This document shows positions 13,901 to 27,300 of a stretch of DNA of 64,000 bases, piece by piece. Below the pieces are notes generated by a model. That model did no database searches and was not told the DNA's origin. It saw only the letters and a list, made by a program, of their open reading frames with translations. Position numbers and translations under genes: made by a program. The stretch lies in NCBI RefSeq assembly GCF_910592395.1, contig NC_088315.1, positions 18,147,808 to 18,211,807 on the forward strand, in the 5' to 3' direction. The first letter of the stretch is position 1, and the number at the start of each line of letters is the position of its first letter. Source of the DNA: Lineus longissimus (Eukaryota; Nemertea; Pilidiophora; Heteronemertea; Lineidae).

Positions 13901-16900
13901 TCATTGGCGCGTCATTGGCGCGTCATTGGCGCGTCACTGGCGCGTCACTGGCGCGTCACTGGCGCGTCACTGGCGCGTCACTGGCGCGTCACTGGCGCGT
14001 CATTGGCGCGTCATTGGCGCGTCATTGGCGCGTCATTGGCGCGTCACTGGCGCGTCACTGGCGCGTCACTGGCGCGTCACTGGCGCGTCACTGGCGCGTC
14101 ACTGGCACGTCACTGGCGCGTCATTGGCGCGTCACTGGCGTGTCACTGGCGCGTCATTGGCACGTCATTGGCGCGTCATTGGCGTGTCATTGGCGCGTCA
14201 TTGGCGCGTCACTGGCGCGTCACTGGCGCGTCATTGGCGCGTCATTGGCGCGTCATTGGCGCGTCATTGGCGTGTCATTGGCGCGTCATTGGCGTGTCAT
14301 TGGCGTGTCATTGGCGCACTGTAGGTCATGCGTAAGGCGAGCGTAATTTACGCAAAACTTAGATAAGTGCATCATTGGCGCGTACGTTGCGCTTCAATGA
14401 CGCGAAGCAAGATGGAGGTCAATTGTGATCTGGACTGTATCTGTTTTTGTGTGTTGTGTTGTGTAGTCTTCATAAGGAGTGATATGGTATGTATTTTAGT
14501 GTTGTGTCATGTAGTTTGATGTGTATAGCACCCCCTTAACGTTTTACCGTGGACAATCCGATTATTGTGCAGAAATTCTAATGTTGTAAATTCCTTCCCC
14601 ATACCTCTAAACGTTAGTAAAATGAAGTACATACTGCTTTGCTAAACTATTGTCCCGATGGAATCTAGATTTAACTTGTACAGTGCCTCAGGGCTTTTTC
14701 ACAATCTTAGAAATAAAGGTTTTTAAGCTTTTGAAACACTTAAAAGGTTTTTTGCCCAGCATAAATATGCACCCCTGAGTCAGTTTTTCAACCAAAGGAA
14801 AATCTCTTGAAGATTTTTCAAAATCTCAACAACAATTTGGAATTTTTCGTGATTGAAAAACTTTTACCAGGTGAATATTTACATTTACAAAGGAAAATCT
14901 CTTGAAGATTTTTCAAAATCTCAACAACAATTTGGAATTTTTCGTGATTGAAAAACTTTTACGAGGTGAATATTTGCATTGGAAGAAAAACCTTTAGAAG
15001 TGCTTCAAAAGCTAAAAAACCCTCATTTCTAAAAGTGCCCCCCCCCTCCCCAACCGTGTAACTGCACTTAAAATTGTACCTGCCTAATACTTGTGAAGCT
15101 ATAGATGGAATAGATAGAAGTAGTCACCAGACTCTATTCTCTGTGTGGATGTTTCCGTAGGAAATTCAATTTTGCGATGATCATGATAATGAAGCATAGT
15201 ATAAGATTGTCAAACTTGTCTCTAGTCTGTGCCAAAGATAGATTGGCTCAGTTTGACGATGGAAGAATTGGAGTTGAAGAGTTGGAGAAAGTTTCTGTCA
15301 TGATCAGTTTTAATCTCAAGTTGAGTTATTTGGCCGTGTGTGAATTCTTTAAAAATAAACAATAAGAATGGGATATTACAAAAATCAGAAAGTTAAAAAT
15401 ATAATTTTGAAATTTGTATTTAATTGATAATTGTCACAAAAATCGCTCTCAAGGTGAGTTAATAGCACACAAACACTTAGTCAAATTTCACTGTTTCTCT
15501 GAATTTTCTAGTCGTTTTTCAATCCTCGAGTTTTCTATGCATTTCCGCTCTTAGTGTCCTCTTTGTGTGCTTTTAATGTTCCACCATAACTTAGCTTCGC
15601 TCGCCAGTCAGCAGATAAGGAGATTGTAGCAAAATGGTTATTTTTTCTCTGTATTATTTTCATGAAGATTTTGGTTCAAAATTTCGACAAGCTGTGCGTC
15701 GTTTTCTTTGAATCTTACAACAAAGAGGTTTATGTCTTTCATAGTCCTTTCCCGCGCCAATTTTGATTTAGATACATTTATTGACCTCTTCGGTAAATTA
15801 GTATAAATGAAGAAATTCGACTCAAAAAGTGTCTTCAATTCAGGTCACTAAAGCACCCAAGCAGAAAAGTAATTTTTATTGCCTTAACTTGCAATAATTA
15901 TTGCTATGAGGATCACCGATAAAATGGGCAAAATCAATCATTTCAAAATAAAACAAGTTCGATATTTATTGCTCATTGCAGTGCAGTCCTCAATTCAGGT
16001 CACTAAAGCACCCAAGCAGAAAAGCAATTTCTATTGCCGTAACTTGCAATAATTATTGCTATGAGGATCAGCGATAAAACAGCCTAAATCAATCATTTCA
16101 AAATCAAACATGTTCGATATTTATTGCCCATTGCAGTGCATTGACAGACTCTTGTCTACAATGACAAACAATCGATTTTTATCCCGTGTGATAAATATCG
16201 CATGTTGCTCATTATCATCATCATTGGTATCGCCTCAATTTTCAAAACAGTAATATTTACTTATTTTTTCTTAAAATTTCAAAAGGTAAATTGGAATTCG
16301 TTGATAAGATACCAAAGAATTTCGTGTTCGGAATTCGAGGTTTGTTGATAGGAATTTTTTTATTGAGGTGGAGGAGTTTGGCCCCTTTTTGGTTCAGCCT
16401 TAGAGGATATAGGTTCTTAGTTTTCCCCATAGTCTCGAGGAGAAAGTTTGTTTTTTTCATTCCTGCTCAAGACCTATACTGTAAATAGAAAATACTGCAG
16501 GCCTTTTGGGAAAAAATTTGTTCTAAAATTTTAAAATTTCACAATTTTTATTTCGGCAGATTATGAAAATTGTTTTGGTTTTTCCCAGTAACCAAACTTA
16601 TTGGTGTTTTGGCAAATCACATTTATTTGTGAAATCCTAAAAAATAAAATCATAAAATTGCTAAAGTTGGCAATTTCTGTATTCGTTTTGGTTCGCTAAA
16701 AAATCAATTCCATATACTTTGCCTCTTCTGTTCGGTTGGTTTTAAATTCTGCTAGACCTACAGTCCCAATCACAATTAACATCCCTAAGTTCGAGTAAGT
16801 TATGTGCAATGTATGCGCAACATACAAATTGTTTGCGCTATATAACTTTTTGTACGTGCTATATATCTTATATGCGCTATTGCTGTGAAGGTTTTTTGCA

Positions 16901-19900
16901 TGTTACATGCAGCTTAATATATGCAAAACCTTCAATATGCTCATAACTAGTGTGAATGCGGCATCTGAGCGTAGGTTGTGCACACCTTACACGAAACAGA
17001 GGGTATGTCAATTGTGACTGGGACTGTAAATACAAAATTGTACGAAAATGAAACAGTTTGATTCTTTGAACTTGGGTAGGTAGTGGGTGTACTATACACA
17101 CAGTCATGTCAATTTTACATCCAAAAATGTGCACAAAAACTTTATAGAATGTTTTTTGTGTCAATTTTCTGTCACATCAAAGTAGTAGTCCTCTCTAGAG
17201 GGGGGCAGTAAACTTTATCACTCGGTTGGCATTTTCTCGAGACACTGCTCCTTTAAGACTGGTGGTCACACGGAATCCATCCAAGGTGTCTTTATTGGAG
17301 ACTTTGTGAGTTTGTCGTGTGATTTACGACATTTGTGAGTGACACTAAAGTACATTTGTAGGTGTCGTTATAAACTGTTTAGTGCGACGTTTCTTTTTGT
17401 TGCATTCGTAAAAAAGTCGCAAAAAGTCAGTTGGAATTAAATGCCTTACAGTTTGTTTTTTTGAGTGAATGTATTACTGGTTATGCGAAGTGTGGGGGGG
17501 GGGGGGGTTAATTTATATTCATAACTCTGATCCACTATCGATATAAATAAACTAGAAAATTATTGGCACAAAATTATTTTGGGGGGAGGACGAAACGGAC
17601 CTGTACCCACTGGCTAGTGAGACCTAAACATTTAGGTGATATTTGCAGAATTCCTTCCTTATTTTTGCCGTCTTGTCGATTTCAGCTCAAAGTGAGAAGG
17701 ACGAGGAAGATGAAGCCATGAGGAGGCTGAAGGACGAACGCGCCCAGCAATACAAAGCTATGCAGAGTCTGCCCGACGGCAAAAAGAAAAAAGGCATCAA
17801 AAAGATATTTGGAAAGTAAGTATTTAAGGCCTACGCCATTCGTTACAAATTTTGAATTTGTAATTGAATTTAAAAATGTCCTATTGTGGAAATACGTACA
17901 AAATATAAATTTCAACATTGCCGTTGTGTAGACTGATATACAAATACTATGAATACCAAGTTTCAACAAATTTGTATTCACAATAACTGCACTACGGCAT
18001 TGTGTAGTAGTGCATTTCTATTTAACTGGACCACAAGTAATTACGAACAGTGTACCCCTTTGTGTTAAGGTTTGATCGAAGAAGCCGCCATTTTGGCGAG
18101 AAATTTAAATCCTAAAGCTACAAGAACGCCTTCAAAGTGAAGCGAAGGCTGTTTTCAAGGGTAGGAGTCGGTTCTTTGTTTTGCAGAGAACACCCTCTCC
18201 CATCCCTGTCAGACACTACTATTATACTTGTCAGCTGAGTACCGGGTCATTGGACCTCTTGTTATCATCCTGTGTGTCTGGAAAAAACAAGTTACAGAAA
18301 CGCCTAAATTTATGTGACTTATAATTCATAATGTTTAAATCTTCATCAACATCTGATCACAATGTATCATTTTATCATAATCATTCCGCCACCTCTTAAT
18401 TTTATTTGTGTCAACTCCTTAATTGCATAAGAATGATAGTCATTTTTTGTCGCGTCATTCAAACTTGTAATCTCAAATTTATGTGCACCACTGCAGTCCT
18501 TCCTAAAAATTTTGTTATTTGATTTGTTCAATTATCATGTGTTGGATTATCTCTGTGAAGAGGGTGTTGATGTTTCACAATTTGCGTAAATCAGAATTCA
18601 TGACTTACCAGTTTCATTCAGTACCAGACGTCAGCTCTCACAGTCAAGAAAAATGGTGTTTTTGGGATCAATTCAAGTGTAACTCGTGTCAAATTTCACC
18701 ATATAATGTTTTAGCTGTTTTTGACAAATGACTACGTCACTTTCTCATAAATCGGTAAGGTTTTCGAATCGAAATGCACATTTTCTAGAAATTGATGGTT
18801 TAATCCTGCCCGGACGGCTCGCTTCGATGCCGTTTTCGTTGATGACGTCACAAAATGAACATTTTCGCGGTCGCGGTGGTTTACATTCAGCGATTTTATA
18901 ATAAATCTAATCAAAAATGGAAAATTTTAGCTTTACATTTGTGATCAACAACTAAAAACGGACGTATTTCCGCAAAGTTGTAAATCACATCATAGTATCA
19001 CTTTAACATCCAACGCATGACAAATTGAGTGTTATGTGATGTCACGATCAAGGTAAAAAAGTTTATTTGTCCCAAAAACATGATTTTTCGGGACTGTAAG
19101 TGCTGTCCTCAAATTCCGATATCACCATCGCACTGAGATCTCAGGCATAAATGGTGAAATGGACAGGGTCATACCTATTGTTACACCTGGATGAACCACA
19201 ATTGATTGAAAAAAGAGATGGATCCTTCTTTTGATTGAGGTTTTTCAGATATAACAGCTGGAATTCCCGTGTCCTTTTCACCAATCAGGCCCTAGGCCAT
19301 AAAGTGGTGATATCCTAAAATTTCCATAGCATTGCAATGGGCATTTAAAAAAATATTACCAATCATTTAGGGGGAACTTGATAACATTGGTTGAGGTGTT
19401 TATGATATTTCAAATATTTATTGCATTTGATGGACATTTTTTATTGCCTGAATTTATAAATGTCTACAAATGTTTTGTTAGGAAATCAAAATCTACATCA
19501 CGGTATGTACCGAGTCTGTCATTATTTTTGATGACACCACATTCAAAGTTCACCTCCTGTTTCTCCTGTACAGTCATGCTCAAAAGTTAATCAACACCAA
19601 TTCTTTTCCGATTCTCTTATTATTGGCTTGAATTTGGAATTACAAATCTATCAGGGTTGGAGTTTACAAATTTGTGTTCAGGATGATGTCAACTTTGCAA
19701 TCAGTTCTATCAGAGAAGATATTTTCAAGTTTTATTTCCGTCATTTCTACAGCTTTTCTCTAATTACCTAAGAAAATATGAAAATATGGTGTAGATTTAC
19801 TTTTGACACACACTATACACATGTCCTGTCTGTCTGTCTGTGCATGTATAGCATGTGTCAATGCAACATGCTCATGTCGTGTCCGAATTCACCATCATTC

Positions 19901-22900
19901 CGGCAAAGATTTTCGGTGAGCCGATCTTGGGCTAAGTTGTTTTTTTTTGTATTTCGCCTAAATCGTATGATCATTTCCTGTGACAGTTTCGTCCACCTCA
20001 GTTTTAAATACCTACACCGTTTGTTAAAGAATTGCACACTTTTCTGTGGAAATATATGTGACTCGTCACAGCAAAAACAGGCGCATGTCACTCTGAGCTT
20101 GGCAGGTTGAGACGGACTGTTTGTTTTTTTCTCTGTTGTCTGCCTTTTGTGAAATATGAGCACACCAATTTCTTCCATTATCTCCTGGTGTCATTTAGGC
20201 TCATCTTCTGTGCGACATGCGCCTGGTTTTGCTGTGACGGGTCCCATATTTTCAATCCAGCAAAGGCTGATCAAAAAATTATGTATGGATCAGTCTGCAG
20301 TGGACAGCGACAATCCAGGCCAAAGGACCGCCGTCATTTTGCCAAAATACAATTCATATCAGCTTGATCGGTTCATCGAGTATCTTTGCTGCCGATTTCA
20401 CCATTGGTGTTGGGTACCTGACCATTTGTCTACAGTTCTTAGAGATCAATGGAAACACAGTAGAACCTCTCTATTAGGGACACCCTTAGGACTGGAAAAT
20501 GCTGTCCTTATTTGCAAGGTGTCATGATTACGAAGGTCGAATTCAGTGGGAATGACAAATTTTGGATCAATTGCAGCGTCCTTAATAGAGAGGTCCTCAT
20601 TTATAGAAAGGTGTCTGGGATATTCCACTGTACAAGGTTGTATTGTGTACACTTCTATTTTCACCCTTTCCTGCCCGAAACCGTAACACTGATATGCAAT
20701 ACCAAATTTGTTGAGTGACCCTCCCTGAGTTGTCAGTGGCAGTGTGGGAAAACCTTTGAAGATGAGGACCAGTGTGAGCATTCCCTTGATGTTTCAAACT
20801 GCAAGATCTTTAATATTGACTATAACTAAAGCATGAAATATCCCTGAAATATCAAGGAAAGCCCAATTTGCAGATGATCTCCTAGATGGTATCACAGAAC
20901 TCCTTACATACATTTCACCAGCATGACCCTGACATGACTTCATTTATCCTCATCAAAACATGCACTATTTTGTAACATCTTCCTCAGATTATCTTTCTGT
21001 CCATCCATTCATTCATTACCAGTGCATTTCATACGTGGCCATGTTTGATGGCCAATTCCTTAAGGTCGCACTTTGGATTAACACCTTGGATGCCCAATGA
21101 CGTATATTTACGTTCTACAGCCAATGTTGGTGCCCAACCAATGACGTTAATCAACGTTGTCGAACAAGAGGGTTCCATATCTACATGTACAGTGATAATT
21201 GTCTCTTTAACAACACCCAAGGTGTTAATCATGATTTATCTTAGGCCTTGACTAATCTCATACTGCTTATCCCACACAGAGATACAAATAAGGACTCTTC
21301 TACAGAGAGGCAAGTAGTGGATTTAGGTGGACACATGATTTTCACTGGATATTAGAATTTATTGTCTTACACTGTGACCATTGACTTTATCATCTTACAC
21401 TGCGACCGTTTACTTTATTTTCTTACACTGCGACCGTAGACTTTATCATCTCACACTGCGACCATAGACTTTATTTTCTTACTCTGCGACCGTAGACTTT
21501 ATCATCGTACACTGCGACTGTAGACTTTATGGTCTTACACTGCGACCATAGACTTTATTTTCTTACACTACGACCGTAGACTTTATCATATTTACACTGC
21601 GACCATAGACTTAGTTGTCCAACACTGCGACCATAGACTTTATTTTCTTACACTGCGACCGTAGACTTCATTGTCTTACACTGCAACCATAGACTTAGTT
21701 GTCCAACACTGCGACCGTAGACTTCATTGTCTTACACTGCGACCATAGACTTTACTGTCTGACACTGCTACCATAGACTTAGTTGTCCTACACTGTGACC
21801 GTAGACTTAGTTGTCCAACACTGCGACCATAGACTTTATTGTCTTATACACTGCAATTTTTTTTGCTACTACACAGTCAACACGCATTTCTTTGCTCAAA
21901 ATTTCAAACTCGTATCAGTTTTTATGCACCAAGATTATTTCATTTTATATTGCAGATTTTCATGTATATATGTGTTTATGGATATGCTTGCAAAGTAAGA
22001 TACCAGCACCTTGTGTACAAATCTAAAGTTTTTTATCGGGACATCCTGTTTATAGCAATTTAAATAGCCTTGTATAACGTGCCATTTTGAACCATCCTAC
22101 GGAATGGCCCGCCTTGAATGCCTTGAATCAGTGTGTACTTCAAATTGTATTGTTCAAGTTCAAGGGACCACCTCTATCAATCTCGTCCCCAAGTTGACCA
22201 TCTAACACTTGGATTGCCTCACTTATGCACTTAGCTTGCCCTGGGAACGAGGTGATTCTGGTAAGATATCAGTGGAACCAGTCTTTGTCATTTGCAAGCA
22301 CATCCAGTTCACGTCATTATCTGTGTTTTTGTGGTGCTTGGCTCGAGACTTTTAGAAAAGGGTGCAGGGTGTGGTGAGAACTATTCTCCTTAAAATATGT
22401 TTCATTTCAGTTTCATGCTTTCCTTCTGTGTGGGATTGAGTCTGAATTTACATAGAATTCACATTGTCACGTGTCACTTGTCATGAACATCTTCATTAAC
22501 TGACTTTGGCTTAACAAAAGTGAAGTTTGTTTACTATAGTGTCACCCCTACTGAAAGGACCAACCAGCTTTGGTTATGAGACACTCTTTACTTCCAAACT
22601 CCTATCTCTAATGCCAGGCGCCTGGCGAGAAGGCAGTTTGTACCCTATATTTAACTAACTGGCGGCTAACCACCTGGCCGCATCGGGACGGGGTTACCAG
22701 CAGGCCACAAACCTTTGGACCTCTGTTCACGAGGCAGATGCCTCAACCAAAAGGCAAAAGGAGATATTGAGAGTACATGTACATGGGTCACTGACTTTCA
22801 CTTCAACAAGCAAGCTATTCAATTCACTTTGTTAAAATACTGAGGCATAGTTTCGATTTCTTTTTTGCAGGTTAAAAAGGAGTAATTCAGATGAGGACTT

Positions 22901-24331
22901 AGATCGGGCTGGACAGCCGTCATTTGTCCGTGGTGGTATTCGATCAACGGCAGGGCCTAGGTTGGGATGGACGGTCAATAAGTGAGTAGCTATTTATTTA
23001 TGAGATATCGCACTTTGTTGAGGGTAGGATGGATTTTTTTTGCCGCAGTAATCTTGTATTGCCCAAGGCTGCAGGTTAAGGGTGATGTTAAATTTTGAGG
23101 GACAGAAAAGTATGCCTTGCCTGAGGAAAAGGATTGAATTTACTTTATAACATGTCAACCCGGACTATCCAACATGCCAGTGGAGATAGCGGTTTGAAAG
23201 AGTTTATGTAATGATGTTGTATGCCGGGCATGACATCACCGGCCAACATCTTGTGTCACATGACATCACTAGCCAATCATGAAGGCAGATTGCGACGGCC
23301 GTCGAAAGCCTCGTGAAAATTTTAGTTTTCCCCACTGTTTAAGCGATGATCTCGTAGGCCACCAGTACAATAGCATTCCGCGAAGTTACTATTTATAGCT
23401 CACAAGGTCATTTGCATAAGATATTGATGACGTTTTAGTCACGTGACAGTCGGACATCGACACTTATTTCTACGCATTTGAGCTTATTTCAAAGTCAATT
23501 ATCTTTGACCCTGCATTGTTTTTAGCATGAATGATACCATAGGGTCAGAGAGAGAAATATTCAGAACAATTATGTAGTATTTCCAACACTCGGACATGTG
23601 CCAGATTGAATCCAACTGCCCTTGTTAGAAAGCCTGAATCCATTACGAAACCGCATGTTTGTCCGACATTGCCTGTAATTCAGCGATGGGGAAATAGAGG
23701 GCAGCAGCTGCAGTGACGTCATCTTCGCGGAATGCTATTGACCTCATTTGCGCTGAATGATGTACATGATGCAATGCATCACCATGCGTCATGCGAAATC
23801 TCCCTCCATTTCTAACACGCTCATTCTCTTTCCAGCGACCTTGGTGTACCGTTCAGCCGGTGGGATGGTGACAGAGTTGGTGCGTGGCTCCACGCCCTTG
23901 GCCTCAACATGTATGTCAGTGCCTGTCGCAAGTGGGTGAAAAACGGTGAGCAATTGCTCAAAGCCTCGCCGCATGATTTTGAAAAGGTAAGACGATGCTT
24001 TTGACTTTAGTTCATGACTTGCTGCAGTTCCGAACTTTCTGTCATTCTGACGGAAGTCAAGTGATTGAACGCAGAAGTTTGCTTTGTATTCTCATGTTAC
24101 AAGTAACAAGGGCCAGTAAGATATGGATATCTCAGAATTTCTGTCTTTTTCCTTGTGTCTCCTTCTAAGCGTTCCCCCTGTCTTTGGGGACGTTATTCTC
24201 TAGGTAGAATTCCTCCTCAAACTCGGGATGATCATTTTTGCATGCCACTACAGTTAGATGCCAATTGCTTCATTTTTAGCTCAGCTGAAAAGCTGAGCTA
24301 TTCATATGAGTAAATGGTAGAATGAGTGTCC

Positions 24332-24374
<43 letters not shown>

Positions 24375-27300
24375 CGTTAAACAGGCACGTTTCAAAACTA
24401 TGGCGGATAGGCGATAGATTTTCCCTCTGAGGCGTTGAGACCCTTCAGGACTCCTGAATAGACCAAATGTGGGTCCGGCAGGATGAGCGGTTTGGCCACT
24501 AGGTGGCACCGAGCGAAATTTTCCAAAAACTTTTCCAGCAGCTGATTTCTCAGTTGGGGATCATGAATCAAATCTAATTTTATAGAGCAAAGCTTTCTCT
24601 TTCATTATCAATAGGCGTAGTTCATGAATTTCTCACCAGGTGGTGTTACTGGCGCAATTTAGTGAGCACCCCCCAAGAAGAGCATTTTAAATTTCGCGCG
24701 AGTTATCCCACGTCCAATCACACATGCAGCGAACGTCACGTCTCGAGTCTGCGCAGTTCAGACGTAAGGAGACCATGCTATGGAATAGATCGCGTTCTGT
24801 CAATTCAGAGGTAAGTTCTCATTAAATTCACAATTTCATAGGCGATAATATTTGGCTGCTTGTGTTATTGCATGTTGATGACATTAGGGAAGGCTTGGAT
24901 TGTTTAATTGGATGTGATTAATTTGAAATAGTTCGTCGACGATCGTTGAAAAACGATCTGCGAAATGCAGCTTGGTTGGTCTGAGAAACGATGTCAAAGT
25001 CCGGCTTTAAATCATGGATTTCTCAACAAATAACTCTTGTCACATAGCAGAACTAATGTGAATAAACAAGACAATAATAAACATCGTTCTGATATCATCG
25101 GGTAAGGTTGCCAATGTACATAAACAGTGTAATTGAGGATCGACGCCAGCGATTTGAAATGTCAACAAACAATAAATGCGATATGATACACACTGACACT
25201 TGCACACTGTACATAGCACAATGCTTCAAACGGGGCCGATTCATCACTCTTATCACAATGTATTCCCAATCATATCAATGAACTTCCTTGATCATTCGGC
25301 CCTAGCGCCTTATCAGTTGTTGTTGGCCTTGTATTTGATATAAAACTTGGCTAGCCTACCTATTCTATCAAAATTAAAATGTTATCTCCTCATCATGTTT
25401 TGCAGGACAGGAATGATCTGCAGCTGCATTTGAACATATTTGGTGACCACATCTCAAAGATGACCAAGAGAGAGGATCGAGCTATGACTTTGCACATCCC
25501 ATCGACTTCGGTGTTCACCAGTGCAATCATCAGAAGAGCCAGGCAATTCTAGTATTCAAGTATTTCATTCTGTAATACTTACCTCAAAATTTACTAAATA
25601 AAGAAAACCGCATGTGGCAGTTGGTTAAAAAAATCAAGTCTATCTGTTTAAAGTTTTTACTTGCTATCATTATTATCAACATTTCAATGGTGGCATTCTG
25701 CTAAGGTTTGTTAAGAGTTTCACTTGACTTAAGCAGGGTGTACACTAGTAAAATATTAGCAACATTTTACCAACATTTTACCAACATTTTACCAACATTT
25801 TTACAACAATTTTGCAACAAGCCCTTCAAGGCCCTGTGTTCACTAGCAACAAAATTGCAACAAATTAGCAACATTTTTACAACATGTTGGTAAATTGTTG
25901 CAAACTTTTTAGTGGGAACAAAGGGAAATAGGTATTTTGGAGGGAAAATGGATGATTCCAAGGAGAGAGGATGTGTTTTGAGTGCTTCTGCAGCAATTTT
26001 AGCTGTCATTGTTGAGAGACGGAAGAGGCGGCGAAATAACCAAAGAGAATATGGACCAGGCCCTGGATCAAAATGAGGGTGGATGATGGGGCATACCACT
26101 GCCTGTTAAGGCCGCGTATCCATAGGGTATGCCCTTGTGTAGTGTGGCGTTATGGCGTAACAGCCTTGTGACCTGGCACTATGCCCTGAGTCTCCATTGG
26201 ATATTCCTTTTTGGTCATGGTAGGCCTTTGTAGTCCTCATTTCGCAGCGGTCAGTCGCGTTTATCCGCACGCTGTCATTATTTCAGAAGACGATTTCTTA
26301 TGAATATTGAAAATGAAAATACAAGTAACTTGTATTTTCACTTGCAACATCAAATTGACATGTACATGTATATAAAACCTGACTTAAGCAACAAATTACA
26401 GGTTCGTGCTTGTTATGATAATCATCAGTTTCGGGGTCCCAGAGTAGTTCCCGTTGATGAACCTCTTGAATTAATTTCGCCTCAGACATTGCTTCCGTGT
26501 TGTTCACTCGCAAAAGAGTGGACATGTTCAATCCCAATATGGGCCTATATTCCCAATCCACAGTGCATATATGCCCGCAATGTGACACGGCATAACCTAT
26601 GGGAACGATCAATAACACCAACGAAGGTTCATTGTCCGTGTTGCGCGCCAGGCGGTAAAAAGGGAATGTTGTGCAGGGCACGGAACAGCCTATGGATACG
26701 CAGCCTAAAGGAGTTGCGGCTGACTGACAAGCCGTCACACAAAAACTTCTAGAAAAGGTTTCATCACCCTACGAAGCAAGACACTCACTTGAGAGTTGCT
26801 ATACCTGCTTCTTGTTCAAGTCACATGAACTCCGGTAGATCACATGACGCAAATCCTATTTCTGATTGGCTGAAGAGTTTGCAACATTTTTACAACATGC
26901 AACAAAGAATTGCATTGCATTTAATTTGCAACAATTTTACAACATGTTGTAAGACGCGTTTTGCTCTGTACACACTACGCAACATTTTTGCAACATTTGT
27001 TGCAACTGGAAATGTAAAAATGTTGCTAATATTTTACTAGTGTACACAGGCCTTTAGGCGATAATAGAGTTGGGTAGAGCATTTTGTTAATGTTACCCTT
27101 TTAGTTAGGGAAACTGGTGCCTTCTGCATTAGGTGGACCCCACTTACTCATCTGTCAGACCGGCCTCACACGTCGGCATTAGAGTTTAAGGTCCAGTCTG
27201 CGAGATTTACCCATTTCTACCCAGCCAAACGCGGGTGATTGGGCTAGTCTCTCCATGTGATTCAATTCGCATGGATTCTTGTGTCCCGGTGCTGAAAGGA

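Larger units (their letters stand above)
25734..27052. mobile_element. Nested PIF/Harbinger-like element, copy 1
   Basis: Long inverted ends: GTGTACACTAGTAAAATATT plus AGCAACATTTT at the left, the reverse complement at the right (27010-27047). Inside, 25948-26108 encodes a Harbinger transposase N-terminal remnant, which is cut by another element. The first 100 bp and last 150 bp are also rich in GCAACATTTT/CAACATGTTG repeats. Confidence 0.75.

Noticed and set aside
8822-14322. CRISPR-like array
   Set aside because: Arrays are contiguous tandem units without unique spacers, and the genome is eukaryotic.
12892-14346. Three overlapping 470-484-codon ORFs
   Set aside because: An 11-bp unit gives the same peptide in every frame. 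No start context, splice signals or protein-like composition.
26298-26752. About 150-codon ORFs on both strands, repeated at 41666-42120
   Set aside because: They lie in a 596-bp Harbinger-type MITE, overlap each other on opposite strands and show no domain. They are conserved only because the element is duplicated.
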